A stretch of DNA of 50,841 nucleotides from Clostridia bacterium (GCA_017421045.1 JAFQMC010000008.1:1-50841), one strand, 5' to 3'. Counted from the stretch's first letter, positions 1 through 8,286 are shown. Numbers and translations are program-made. The notes: a model not told the origin generated them from the sequence alone.

Positions 1-1931
1 GTGAGACCTGCAACAAACTTCTGGATGATAGTTGCATCCTTAACGTTGACCTCTGTGTTGATATCTGCATCTGCACAGATGAATGCTTCACCTCTGAATG
101 CGGATACAAGACCTGCAGTTGCCTTCTGAATAAGAGTTGCATCCTTGACGTTAACTGTGCCGTTCATATCAGCGTCGCCGAGGAAGTACTTAGCATCGGT
201 GCCGCCACTTGACTGGGTAGTAGTCTGAGTGGGCTGGGGCTTTGCTGTAGTAGGCTCTGTCTTTGTTGATGTGGGCTCTGTCTGAGTTGTGGGCTGTGTA
301 GGCTGTGTGGGCTTGGTAGTGGGAGTTGTGTTCTCGGACTGGAGCTTGCCTATACGAGCGAAGGGTACGGAAATGTGGTCAGAGTCGCTCTTCTCGAAGC
401 TGTTGAACTCCTGAGAACCTGCTGCGTCGTCAAGGTGAGCCTGGTCTGTCATTGCCAGATCGCCGGGGAGACAATCCATTGCGGACTTACCCATTGTAGC
501 AACAACCATAACGCCAACGCCGTTTGTCTCAACATCGCTCTTGTCGATGCCTAACTCGCTGAAGGGAATCGAAAGCTCATAGAAGAAGTCCATTGTTGAG
601 CTCTTGTGACCCTTTGTATTGAAGTCAACCCAGTCTGAGGATTCATCAGCAATATCTCCGGGGATACGGTTGTTGTACTCACCGTATGCGCCGTTGATAC
701 CGTAAACATTATCGCTTAAGATTCCGAGACCGAATCCCATATCAATCTTAGAAGTAGCGGCTGTGAGAATCTCTACAGGATTAAGACCTGTCTCGTCGCC
801 ACCGTAAACCCAAGGACCGTTGCCGCCCTTAGTGTTGATGGAGATCAGCTTATTGAAGCCGTTCTCGAATGTCATACCTGAATCCCAGATAGTGCCGCCG
901 GTTGTGAGAGCACCCTTCTCGCCGATAGCTGTGTCTGCATCGCCAGTATCAACAGCAATGAAGAAGGGAAGCTCCTGTGTCTGCCAGAGAACACCCTGAG
1001 ACAGAGGATAGTTATCGTTAGGTGCTACTACGTCCTGAACGTTTGTCATTTCCCACATGAGATACAGGTTGTTGTCATCATATGCACCGTAGAGTGCGTA
1101 CAGATCAATACCTACCTCGTACATGGAGTTGGGACGATATACACGGGGATCATCGTTTGCTGTGCCCTGTGCAATAAGCATGGAGCTGTTCCAATCGGAT
1201 ATTGAACCATCGATGGAAATGTTAGCTTTTTTGCCAACCTGACCGTTGGGGTTGGTGGAATAATAACCATCAAGAGGTGCGGAAGTTGTGCCGGAGGTGT
1301 TGCCGCCTGAAGAGGAAGCATCCTTCTTGGTGTATGTAGCGGACTGGGTAACGGTTCCGTTTGCGTTAGTTGCAGAAACGAAGAGAGTTGTTGTGCCGCC
1401 TACTGCTGTGGATGCACCGAGGGTAACTTCTGCGGTATCGTAGATTGTCTTCTGAGCACCGCCGTCTACTGTGTAGTATGCGGAGTCAGCGTTCTTGACT
1501 GTAACAGTAACTGTGACAGACTCGGTCTTGAAGGATGAGCCGTCCTTCTTGCTGATTGTGATTGTGGGTTCAGCAGAAGATGGATCATATACAGACCATG
1601 TGTTTGCAGACAGGTCGTAAATCTGGTTTGCACCGGGATAAACGAGGTCATCTGTCTGAGTGCCTGAGCCATTGTTGAAGATAACATTAGCAAAGGACTT
1701 GGAGGGTGTGTAGGAATATACACCGTCGCCCTCTGCTGTCATCTGAGTACCGGGCCAGCCTGCATCCTGATCGGAAGCAGAGTTCCACATATAGCAATAG
1801 GGTGTGCCATAGTTTGAAGGAACTTTGACATAAACTGTGTCTCCTGCTGCGGAAACAGAGAGTGTTGCTACTGAGCCCACAAGAAGCATGAGAGCCAGAA
1901 GCAGAGAAAGTAACTTGTGTGTTCTTTTCAT
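1..1931 (-). CDS. Secreted CBM26/dockerin protein, 3' end cut by window edge
   Basis: The frame is open from an ATG to the window edge with no stop, so about 643 residues are visible and the C-terminus is missing. An AGGAGG site sits 8 bases upstream of the start. A signal peptide spans about residues 1-28 (MKRTHKLLSLLLALMLLVGS). Next come a CBM26-like starch-binding segment with the WPGTQM motif (about 30-120), a chitobiase-C-terminal-like beta domain, and a large CBM9/DOMON-like region containing SDWNSSMLIAQG and LYLMWEMTN. A Thr/Pro-rich linker and a type I dockerin follow (GDADMNGTVNVKDATLIQK, then a second repeat reaching FVAGL). Only a few residues should be missing, judging from the paralogue ending at 2516. 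Likely role: an extracellular carbohydrate-binding component docked on a cohesin scaffold. No glycoside hydrolase motif was recognised. Confidence 0.88.
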   Translation of the reverse strand, partial: MKRTHKLLSLLLALMLLVGSVATLSVSAAGDTVYVKVPSNYGTPYCYMWNSASDQDAGWPGTQMTAEGDGVYSYTPSKSFANVIFNNGSGTQTDDLVYPGANQIYDLSANTWSVYDPSSAEPTITISKKDGSSFKTESVTVTVTVKNADSAYYTVDGGAQKTIYDTAEVTLGASTAVGGTTTLFVSATNANGTVTQSATYTKKDASSSGGNTSGTTSAPLDGYYSTNPNGQVGKKANISIDGSISDWNSSMLIAQGTANDDPRVYRPNSMYEVGIDLYALYGAYDDNNLYLMWEMTNVQDVVAPNDNYPLSQGVLWQTQELPFFIAVDTGDADTAIGEKGALTTGGTIWDSGMTFENGFNKLISINTKGGNGPWVYGGDETGLNPVEILTAATSKIDMGFGLGILSDNVYGINGAYGEYNNRIPGDIADESSDWVDFNTKGHKSSTMDFFYELSIPFSELGIDKSDVETNGVGVMVVATMGKSAMDCLPGDLAMTDQAHLDDAAGSQEFNSFEKSDSDHISVPFARIGKLQSENTTPTTKPTQPTQPTTQTEPTSTKTEPTTAKPQPTQTTTQSSGGTDAKYFLGDADMNGTVNVKDATLIQKATAGLVSAFRGEAFICADADINTEVNVKDATIIQKFVAGL

Positions 1932-2130
1932 TTCAAAAATCCTCCTTTTAATATTCATATATATGGTAACAGAATCCCGAGATATTTTCAAGATAATTTT
2001 TGTAAACACCTATACAAAAGTTAAGAATCGACAATTCTGTAGGCTGATTGTATACAGAAAGATGTTTTTATATTAAGAATCTTATGAGAAGTATGATTTT
2101 GCTTTCCGCAGAATTACAGAATTTTCAGCA

Positions 2131-2175
2131 AAAAAAGTGTCCTATGACACCTTAGTATCAAAGGACACCTCTCAG
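2131..2175 (-). terminator. Rho-independent terminator after spoVM-like gene
   Basis: On the minus strand GTGTCCT pairs with AGGACAC around an 18-base loop and is followed directly by seven T. It lies just downstream of the SpoVM-like stop. The long loop makes it weaker than others in this window. Confidence 0.6.
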
Positions 2176-2192
2176 GGTATGTTCAAAAAAAC

Positions 2193-2276
2193 TCAATTTT
2201 TCTGCTTCTTGATTCCGTAAAACTTGCGTAGAAAGAAGGACAGGAATCGGGGATTCTCTAAAAGTATGATTTTCAA
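2193..2276 (-). CDS. spoVM: SpoVM-like stage V sporulation peptide (27 aa)
   Basis: The peptide reads M/LKIILLENPRFLSFFLRK followed by FYGIKKQKN. It resembles B. subtilis SpoVM (26 aa), an amphipathic helix that recognises positively curved membrane and recruits SpoIVA to the forespore. The TTG start is chosen for two reasons. GGAGG lies 8 bases upstream, and this start puts the proline at position 9, matching the functionally important Pro9 and following Phe-Leu of SpoVM. A GTG one codon earlier is the alternative. It overlaps the 3' end of the small membrane peptide gene by four bases, so the two are probably translationally coupled. The assignment rests on motif, length and register only. 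Confidence 0.7.
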   Translation of the reverse strand: MKIILLENPRFLSFFLRKFYGIKKQKN

Positions 2277-2416
2277 CACATTCGCCTCCTGAATATAAAG
2301 CAGATTATGATTATGGTGATAGCTGCGACAACTACTACAAACTCGTAGGGCAGGCAGCTTGCAACCAATAATCCTGCCGCGAATGCAACTGTGCATTTGG
2401 CTGTGCAGTTTCTCAT
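2273..2416 (-). CDS. Small membrane peptide (47 aa) upstream of spoVM
   Basis: This 47-residue frame begins with ATG 8 bases after AGAGG and ends MCTGA-style, with its stop overlapping the spoVM-like start. Residues 1-10 hold two cysteines (C4, C8). Residues about 11-43 are strongly hydrophobic (VAFAAGLLVASCLP, then VVVVAAITIIIICFIF), giving one long or two short membrane segments. The C-terminus is basic (RRRMC). I do not recognise a named family. Similar Cys-containing short membrane peptides occur in clostridial genomes, and the position implies co-expression with spoVM during sporulation. Confidence 0.6.
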   Translation of the reverse strand: MRNCTAKCTVAFAAGLLVASCLPYEFVVVVAAITIIIICFIFRRRMC

Positions 2417-2515
2417 CAGCAACACCTCTGAAATATACTATGAAAACCAATCAGATTTGTTACAGAAAAACAGAAGCCGCTCTCTTTAGAGCGACTTCCG
2501 AGTATTCTGTGAGAA

Positions 2516-5374
2516 TCAGAAATATTCACCGACAGGGGTGTTGATGCTGAGTCCTGCTACAAACTTCTGAATTACAGTAGCATCTTTGACGTTGATAGCG
2601 TTGCTCAGGTCTGCATCTGCACACCTGAGTGCGTCTTCGTCGGTTATGGTCACAATAGCGGCAACGTGCTTCTGGATAAGTGTTGCGTCCTTTACGTTGA
2701 CCTTGCCTGACATATCAGCATCACCGAGGAGAAGCTTTTCATCATCAGGCTGAGTTGTGGTCTCTGTGGGAATTGTGGTGGGTGTGGTAGGAATAACAAC
2801 CTCTACCTCCTCGCCTACTGTGAAGTTTTTCTCAGCAGTGACAACATCGCCGTCGGCATCTGTAACCTTAACTGACAGAGTGTACACACCGGTTTTTGCA
2901 GGAGTCCACTTGGCTGTATCAGCAGAAGATGCTATTTTGCTGCCGTTGACTGCAAATTCATAGGTATAAGGTGCTGTGCCGTTATATCCCTCTGCTTTAA
3001 GAGTAATCTCGCTATTGACACCCTGTGCGGCTGCCTTGTCTGTACCGAAGTTCACCTCGAGAGGTGCATCGGTAATGACGGTATCGGAAAGCAGTGCACC
3101 TACACGTGCCAGAGGTACGGAGATGTGGTCAGCGTCCTCTTTCTCGTGAGATGTTGAGGGGTCGAAGCTGTACTCAACATTTGCATTATCAAGAACTGTG
3201 GGATCGTGAGGAAGTGTATTCATAGCAGATGTGCCATAGGTAGATATGAGCATTGCGCCGATTCCGTTTGTCTCAATATAGTCCTTGTCAATTCCAAGGT
3301 GCTTCAGAGGAATTGCGATTTCGTAGATAAAGCCTGCATCCTTCTTGTAGCCTGCATCGAAGAAATCAATCCACTCGGAGTTTGCTGTGTAGGTATCGCC
3401 AATGGTTCTGCTGCCGCCGAATCCGTTTATACCGACAATCTCTGTGGAAAGTGTTCCGTAATCCCAGGCGATTTTGAAGTCGTTGTTGTTGGGAGTACCT
3501 GCGTAGTTATTGGGTCTGCCGATGTTGATGGATTCCGTGTAGTTGAAGAATCCCTCCTCATCCAGAGGAATGATTGCGGCACCGCCGTTTGTATTGGCTG
3601 AATCGAAAGCGATAAAGGTGTCGATGTTGGTATCGAAGGTGAGTCCGCTTCCCCATACGGAGTCTGACTCCACCCATGTGTTTGTCTTTGTATTGAGCTC
3701 ACGTGCTTTGCCGTCTGCGTGTTTCTCAGGGTCAACGCTCAGCACCATGTATATGGGAAGCCCCGGATTCCAGATAGAGCCGTTGGGCTTCTGAGCTGAG
3801 AAGATGTCGTTGCCGCCGAGAATTGCACTGACGTTTGCCATTTCCCACATAAAGTAGATATTGTCGTCATCCCAAGCGGCATAGAGAGCGTAGTCGTCTA
3901 CGGAACGCTCATGGATGGAAGAAGGCATATAGACTCTGGGATCATCGTTGGCAACACCCTGAGCAATAAGCATGGAGCTGTTCCAATCGGAGGGATCGCC
4001 GTCTACAGTGATGCCCGACTTGTAGGAACCGAGCTGCATATTGGGATTTGTGCCGTAGTAACCTGTGAGGGCATCGGTGGTGTGACCGTCGCTTTCAGAC
4101 TCGAATGTTGTGCTTGTTGCAGTGAAGGTCTTGGTGTAAGTAAGGTTGGTAGTAGTCTCCAGACCGTTTTCTGCCTTTGCTTTGAGGGTGAGGGTGATGT
4201 CGGAGTTTCCGATTTTACCCTCGCCTACTGTGATTGTGGTACGCTCTGTGTAGGCGATTTCAGAACCGCCGTCAATGGAATAAGTGGCTGAAACAGCGTT
4301 TTTCAGGTCGATATCAACATTGATGGTCTCTGTGGAGAACTTAGTACCCGAAGCTGTATATGCAAAACCGTAGGGCTTTGAATCGGGCTTGCCGTAGTCT
4401 ATCCACTGAAGGTCTGCAGTGAGGAGCTTGCAATCGCCGGTTTTCATCTTGAGTCCTGACTCTGCAGGATATTTGCCGTAGCCTTCCTCATCCTTTTCGA
4501 GACCATTGGTAAAGAGGATATTCTCTGACTTATAGGTTTCGTCAAAGGTCAGGTAGCAGTAACCTGTTTTCTCATCAAGCTTCATAAGCTGACCGGGCCA
4601 CTCGGCGTTTTCCTTGGTGCCGTATGCATAGCAGTAAACAGTATCCCAATTAAACTGCGAATTGTCAAAATATACTATGGAAGCTGCTACGGGAGTGTCG
4701 GTCTTGACATACTGATACTCTGCAGTGACGGTGTCTGTGCCGTCAGTTGCCGAAAGAGTGAGTGTATAGATGTCCCCTGCTTTGCCGTCGGCGCCGATTG
4801 TGAGCTTGTCGCCGTCCTCAAAAGCAGTTGCTTCGCCGCCGTTGAGTTTATAGGTAGCGGATGTTGCAGAGCTTGCTTTGAGGGTAACAGTGAGAGAGCC
4901 GAGGAAATCACAGCTATCTGTATCTGCAGAAACGGAAAGTCCTACACCCTTGAACTCTGACCAGGAAAGATTCCAGCACTCGTTGCCGTAGTCGTTATTG
5001 CCTGCAGATTTGCCGACAGTACCCAGCTTATTATCTCCCGGCCAGTTAAGGTTTACTGTCTGGTGAGGGTTGGGTACATTATCTGCACCGCCGTCGTTGA
5101 TGTTAAACTCTGTGATGGAACTCTTGGCGGTATAGGAATAGACATTTCCTGATACAAGTGTCATCTTGACACCGGGCCATGAGGGTGCGCCCGAGCCGTT
5201 CCACCAATAGATGTAGACTGGAGTGTTCCAGTCGGCAGGCTTCTCAAAATATATTGTGTCACCCGCTGCCGCTCCTGCGGTGAAAACTCCGCCGCTAAGC
5301 AACACGCTGAATGCAGAAAGCACCATCAGCGTTGTAAGTAAAAGGCTTATTACTCTGTTTCGGTTTTTTTGCAT
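2516..5374 (-). CDS. Secreted CBM26 x2 / CBM9-like / dockerin protein (952 aa)
   Basis: The start is the ATG preceded by AAAGGAGG at 7-8 bases and followed by a clear signal peptide (MQKNRNRVISLLLTTLMVLS). An in-frame codon 17 residues earlier lacks a ribosome site. Domains in order: signal 1-36; CBM26-like starch-binding segment 39-135 (SWPGVKM); chitobiase-C-like beta domain 143-225; second CBM26-like segment 232-325 (EWPGQLM); second chitobiase-C-like domain 330-415; CBM9/DOMON-like region 437-765 (DGDPSDWNSSML, IYFMWEM); PKD-like domain 770-855; Thr-rich linker; dockerin 884-945 with two Ca-binding repeats (GDADMSGKVNVKDA and CADADLSNAINVKDA). It is a paralogue of the gene at 1-1931. No catalytic domain was recognised, so it is likely a starch-adherence component bound to a cohesin scaffold. 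Confidence 0.9.
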   Translation of the reverse strand: MQKNRNRVISLLLTTLMVLSAFSVLLSGGVFTAGAAAGDTIYFEKPADWNTPVYIYWWNGSGAPSWPGVKMTLVSGNVYSYTAKSSITEFNINDGGADNVPNPHQTVNLNWPGDNKLGTVGKSAGNNDYGNECWNLSWSEFKGVGLSVSADTDSCDFLGSLTVTLKASSATSATYKLNGGEATAFEDGDKLTIGADGKAGDIYTLTLSATDGTDTVTAEYQYVKTDTPVAASIVYFDNSQFNWDTVYCYAYGTKENAEWPGQLMKLDEKTGYCYLTFDETYKSENILFTNGLEKDEEGYGKYPAESGLKMKTGDCKLLTADLQWIDYGKPDSKPYGFAYTASGTKFSTETINVDIDLKNAVSATYSIDGGSEIAYTERTTITVGEGKIGNSDITLTLKAKAENGLETTTNLTYTKTFTATSTTFESESDGHTTDALTGYYGTNPNMQLGSYKSGITVDGDPSDWNSSMLIAQGVANDDPRVYMPSSIHERSVDDYALYAAWDDDNIYFMWEMANVSAILGGNDIFSAQKPNGSIWNPGLPIYMVLSVDPEKHADGKARELNTKTNTWVESDSVWGSGLTFDTNIDTFIAFDSANTNGGAAIIPLDEEGFFNYTESINIGRPNNYAGTPNNNDFKIAWDYGTLSTEIVGINGFGGSRTIGDTYTANSEWIDFFDAGYKKDAGFIYEIAIPLKHLGIDKDYIETNGIGAMLISTYGTSAMNTLPHDPTVLDNANVEYSFDPSTSHEKEDADHISVPLARVGALLSDTVITDAPLEVNFGTDKAAAQGVNSEITLKAEGYNGTAPYTYEFAVNGSKIASSADTAKWTPAKTGVYTLSVKVTDADGDVVTAEKNFTVGEEVEVVIPTTPTTIPTETTTQPDDEKLLLGDADMSGKVNVKDATLIQKHVAAIVTITDEDALRCADADLSNAINVKDATVIQKFVAGLSINTPVGEYF

Positions 5375-5521
5375 AGAATTACCTCCTTTAATATGCTGAT
5401 TTAATAGTACCACTGAAAATTTCAAGATACAATATAAAAGTCATAATACATGCATTTTTTGTAGACTTGTACATTATTTAAATTCCCTTTTTATTCAAAA
5501 ATAATGGTCGTTTTTTATCTA

Positions 5522-5549
5522 TTGAAAAAATACCGATGTATGGTATAAT
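5522..5549 (+). promoter_or_regulatory. Sigma-A promoter of rluA-family gene
   Basis: TTGAAA, 16-base spacer, TATAAT, ending 27 bases before the start codon. Confidence 0.75.
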
Positions 5550-5576
5550 TACTTTGACTTAGAGAGGCGAGTATCT

Positions 5577-6527
5577 ATGAGGACTATTACTATAAATAAA
5601 AACGACTCAGGGCAGAGGCTTGATAAGTTTCTTGCGAAGAGATTCAGAACCATGCCCAAATCACTGATGTACAAATATATCCGCACCAAGTACATAAAGC
5701 TCAACGGCAAAAAGTGTGCCATTGACAACGTGCTCTCAGAGGGTGACGTTCTGACGCTGTATATCAAGGACGAGTTTTTCGAAACAAAATTCGATGAGTA
5801 TGAGTTTATGAAGGCTCCCAAAAAACTTGATATTGTATATGAAGATGATAATCTGATTATCATAGACAAGCCTGAAGGGGTGCTCACGCATCCCGACAAG
5901 ACATACCACTTCGACTCCATGGTTGCACGTGTTCAGCACTATCTATATGACAAGGGAGAATACGACCCCAAGGAGGAAAACTCCTTCTCCCCTTCCATGG
6001 CAAATCGTCTTGACAGAAACACGGGCGGACTGCTTATTGCGGCGAAGAACTCAGCGGCGCTCAAAGAGCTTAACAAGCTTATTAAGGACAGAATGATAAA
6101 GAAGCTGTACCTTTGTATTTGCGAAGGCACGCCGAAAAAAAGCGAGGGACTCCTCACGGGAACACTCACCAAGGACGAAAAGAAGAACAAGGTCAGTGTG
6201 AAAAAACACTCGGATGACGGCAAGGAGATCGCCACAAGGTACAGAGTGCTTGATTCAAGGGGAAAATACTCCCTTGTGGAGGTTGACCTGCTCACCGGCA
6301 GGACTCATCAGATAAGAGCACACATGGCATCTATCGGCACACCTCTGGCAGGAGATACAAAATACGGAGGAAAAGCGCTGAGGACGAAGGGACACACGGG
6401 CCAGGTACTGTACTCATATATGCTGATATTTGAAGAATTGGGAGATTCTCCCCTCTCCTACCTCTCAGGAAAAGAATTCAGGGCAAAAAATGTATGGTTC
6501 GAAAAAGACGGAAGGGTCAACTTGTGA
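5577..6527 (+). CDS. RluA-family 23S rRNA/tRNA pseudouridine synthase
   Basis: 316 residues, the usual size for RluA/RluC/RluD enzymes. An S4-like RNA-binding domain covers about residues 1-70 (DSGQRLDKFLAKRF). The catalytic domain follows with LDIVYEDDNLIIIDKPEGVLTH, the catalytic-Asp motif NRLDRNTGGLLI, and the later LVEVDLLTGRTHQIRAHM. The enzyme isomerises uridine to pseudouridine in structured RNA in the cytoplasm. The exact target cannot be read from sequence. The start follows AGAGAGG at 9 bases and lies behind a good promoter. The stop codon sits inside a bidirectional terminator shared with pgeF. Confidence 0.93.
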   Translation: MRTITINKNDSGQRLDKFLAKRFRTMPKSLMYKYIRTKYIKLNGKKCAIDNVLSEGDVLTLYIKDEFFETKFDEYEFMKAPKKLDIVYEDDNLIIIDKPEGVLTHPDKTYHFDSMVARVQHYLYDKGEYDPKEENSFSPSMANRLDRNTGGLLIAAKNSAALKELNKLIKDRMIKKLYLCICEGTPKKSEGLLTGTLTKDEKKNKVSVKKHSDDGKEIATRYRVLDSRGKYSLVEVDLLTGRTHQIRAHMASIGTPLAGDTKYGGKALRTKGHTGQVLYSYMLIFEELGDSPLSYLSGKEFRAKNVWFEKDGRVNL

Positions 6528-6535
6528 CTCTTCCG
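6509..6535. terminator. Bidirectional terminator between convergent rluA-type gene and pgeF
   Basis: CGGAAGGGTCA and TGACTCTTCCG form an 11-pair stem with one wobble and a 5-base loop. T-rich tracts follow on both strands (TTTGTTTTC on plus, TCTTTTTC on minus). It contains the stop codon of the upstream gene. Confidence 0.8.
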
Positions 6536-6548
6536 CCTTTGTTTTCTC

Positions 6549-7379
6549 TTATTTTTCTATTGACATAAATGCCGACATGGTACCGCGTTTGCCGTTGGTT
6601 GCACGATGAGACCACAGAAGGTCGCTGTTGCACTGTGTGCACAGGTCGCTTACTATGATATTCTCTTCTTTCACACTGCTTCTTTGAAGCAGGAGTTTGT
6701 TTGCAAGTGCAAGGTCTATCATATATTTTCCTTTTAAATCAGCAGGAGTGACTACTGCCGTCTCTTCTGAAAACAGCCTCATAAAATGCTCGGCACAATC
6801 CTCGCTGACTTCATAGCAACACTTGCCTATTACAGGACCTATGGCACAAATCAGATCCGCAGGGTTCGTGGAAAACTCCCTTGCCATATGCTCGACAACC
6901 TTTGAGGAAATCTCTCCCACCGTGCCTCGCCAGCCTGCATGGGCAAGTCCGATTGCCTTTCGCTTTGTATCAACAAAGAAAATCGGAGTGCAGTCTGCAT
7001 AGTAGGTCACAAGGGTGACATCGGGGTCGTTGGTGATAAGTGCATCTACGGATGACATATCACGGGGTTTATAGATACCCACACCCCGGTCTGCGGATGT
7101 GACCTTTCGCACCACGGTCTCGTGAACCTGTGCTGATGCCACGAGAGAATCGTATTCAAAGCCCACCGCTTTGCATATACGCTTATAGTTCTTTTTGACG
7201 TTTTCGTCGCTGTCGCCTCGTCCGAAAGACAGATTCATCGAGGTGAACTCTCCCTCGGAAACTCCTCCGAGGCGGGTTGAGAAAGCGTGGCGTATAAAAT
7301 CAAGCTCGCTGAGAGCGTTATATGTCAGGTAGGGTACGTCTCCTTTGTGGAGTGTCATTATTTTTGAAGAAAAGTCCAT
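6549..7379 (-). CDS. pgeF: PgeF/YlmD laccase-domain purine nucleosidase-type enzyme
   Basis: 276 residues of the COG1496 (YfiH/YlmD, polyphenol oxidase) family. Members act on purine nucleosides (adenosine phosphorolysis/deamination), and E. coli PgeF also edits peptidoglycan precursors. Family hallmarks are all present: HAFSTRLGGVSEGEFTSMNL near the N-terminus, a central YADCTPIFF, the metal-ligand histidine motif GLAHAGWRGT, and the C-terminal DLCTQC with a later SHRATNGKRG. GGAGG lies 9 bases before ATG. The gene is divergent from the Cys-rich small gene, with which it shares an overlapping promoter region. Confidence 0.92.
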   Translation of the reverse strand: MDFSSKIMTLHKGDVPYLTYNALSELDFIRHAFSTRLGGVSEGEFTSMNLSFGRGDSDENVKKNYKRICKAVGFEYDSLVASAQVHETVVRKVTSADRGVGIYKPRDMSSVDALITNDPDVTLVTYYADCTPIFFVDTKRKAIGLAHAGWRGTVGEISSKVVEHMAREFSTNPADLICAIGPVIGKCCYEVSEDCAEHFMRLFSEETAVVTPADLKGKYMIDLALANKLLLQRSSVKEENIIVSDLCTQCNSDLLWSHRATNGKRGTMSAFMSIEK

Positions 7380-7405
7380 ATATCATTACCTCCGTGATAA
7401 GATTC

Positions 7406-7434
7406 ATTATATACTAAAATGACTTGCAAGACAA
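7406..7434 (-). promoter_or_regulatory. pgeF promoter, overlapping a divergent promoter
   Basis: On the minus strand: TTGTCT, 17-base spacer, TATAAT. Its -35 box overlaps the -35 box of the plus-strand promoter at 7424-7452. Confidence 0.7.
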
Positions 7435-7452
7435 TAATATTCGTGCTATAAT
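7424..7452 (+). promoter_or_regulatory. Promoter of Cys-rich small gene
   Basis: TTGCAA, 17-base spacer, TATAAT, 39 bases before the ATG. The -35 region is shared with the divergent pgeF promoter. Confidence 0.72.
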
Positions 7453-7491
7453 TTCTATGAACAATCCTCTCGGGGATTTTTGGAGGTCAAT

Positions 7492-7710
7492 ATGTTCAGG
7501 AAAAAGAGTAAATTCATCGGTGTTAACATTCCCCACAGCTGTGACTACTGTCAGAACTGCGTGGTTGAGGGCGGAAAGAATTTCTGCCGATATAAGAAAT
7601 CAATCAATAAAAAAGGAAAATGCTCAAAGTTTGACTATAATCCCGTTATGAGAAAAGTTGCAGCTCCTCAGGTGCTGGAAAAATATGACGAGAGCGATTT
7701 TTCTTTATAG
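7492..7710 (+). CDS. Conserved Cys-rich small protein (72 aa)
   Basis: The ATG has GGAGG 5 bases upstream; an upstream in-frame TTG overlaps that site and is rejected. The protein starts MFRKKSKFIGVNIP and holds four cysteines in the order CDYCQNC (about 16-21), C at about 31 (FCRY) and C in KGKCSKFDY. This spacing could bind one metal ion. The family occurs as an uncharacterised small protein in clostridia (my recollection), typically ending YDPxxR...YxxxDFxL as here (YNPVMRK, YDESDFSL). Function unknown. It is a single-gene transcript with its own promoter and terminator. Confidence 0.8.
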   Translation: MFRKKSKFIGVNIPHSCDYCQNCVVEGGKNFCRYKKSINKKGKCSKFDYNPVMRKVAAPQVLEKYDESDFSL

Positions 7711-7748
7711 GAATTTTTAGATCCTTTCATCACATATCTGCACAAAAA

Positions 7749-7786
7749 GCCTTTCCCGAAGCTTTGGGAAAGGCTTTCTCTGTTTT
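7749..7786. terminator. Bidirectional terminator
   Basis: GCCTTTCCC and GGGAAAGGC form a perfect 9-pair stem with an 8-base loop. TTTCTCTGTTTTT follows on plus and a T-run on minus. It serves the Cys-rich gene and the convergent sigma-like gene. Confidence 0.85.
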
Positions 7787-7790
7787 TCTC

Positions 7791-8081
7791 CTAATAATAG
7801 CTTGCGATATGCTGAAGCTTTTCGGTTGCACGGCGGATATGCCGTGTGACGGTTGAGGGATGAACCGACAAAATCGCGGCGATTTCTTTCATCTTTCTGC
7901 CGTTGATGTAATACTCCACAAGGCAGTATCGCTGCTGCTCGGTGAGCTCTGTATTGATAGCTCGCCTGAGAATGGATTTCATAAATTTTCTGTCCTTGGC
8001 ATTGGTATCGCCCGAGAGAAAATCCCGGTACGCCATCGTATCAAAGACAAAATTCTCCGCAGCAAAAGTTTTACGCGGCAT
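7791..8081 (-). CDS. Sigma-70 region-4-like helix-turn-helix protein (96 aa)
   Basis: Start chosen at MPRKTF, with AGGAG 9 bases upstream; it overlaps the end of the preceding gene by 11 bases. The C-terminal half (about 45-92) reads as sigma region 4: ELTEQQRYCLVEYYINGRKMKEIAAILSVHPSTVTRHIRRA, ending in LQHIASYY. There is no region 2, so it is not a complete sigma factor. Pairs of a short coiled-coil gene and a sigma-24-like HTH gene are typical of clostridial prophages and integrative elements. This pair may be a remnant, or a small stand-alone regulator. Confidence 0.75.
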   Translation of the reverse strand: MPRKTFAAENFVFDTMAYRDFLSGDTNAKDRKFMKSILRRAINTELTEQQRYCLVEYYINGRKMKEIAAILSVHPSTVTRHIRRATEKLQHIASYY

Positions 8082-8286
8082 GGGACTTCTCTCCTGCACG
8101 GCTTCTGAGGTAACCTGCGATATGAATACATTCGTAGTAGATTGAACGAAGTTTCATAATTTTGTCTTCCGTTGTGCGGTATTCATCGGAAGGGCAGGAA
8201 CTGAGCTTCGCCTTGAGCCGTTCGATGTTGCGAAGCACCTTGTCCGCTTCCTGAAAATACTCCTGTGACCACTGTAAATAATCCAT
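8071..8286 (-). CDS. Small coiled-coil protein paired with HTH gene (71 aa)
   Basis: Start placed at MDYLQW, 10 bases after AAGGA; an ATG three codons earlier is too close to that site. The protein is charged and helical throughout (ADKVLRNIERLKAKLSS, TTEDKIMKLRSIYYECI) with no membrane segment. It resembles the short coiled-coil proteins encoded directly upstream of region-4-like regulators in phages (DUF1492-like architecture). That is a resemblance of size, context and helicity, not a confirmed family match. Confidence 0.6.
   Translation of the reverse strand: MDYLQWSQEYFQEADKVLRNIERLKAKLSSCPSDEYRTTEDKIMKLRSIYYECIHIAGYLRSRAGEKSHAA

Noticed and set aside
3206-4291. Plus-strand frames of 126-131 codons inside the dockerin gene
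   Set aside because: Antisense shadows of a repetitive secreted protein; compositionally biased and without ribosome sites.
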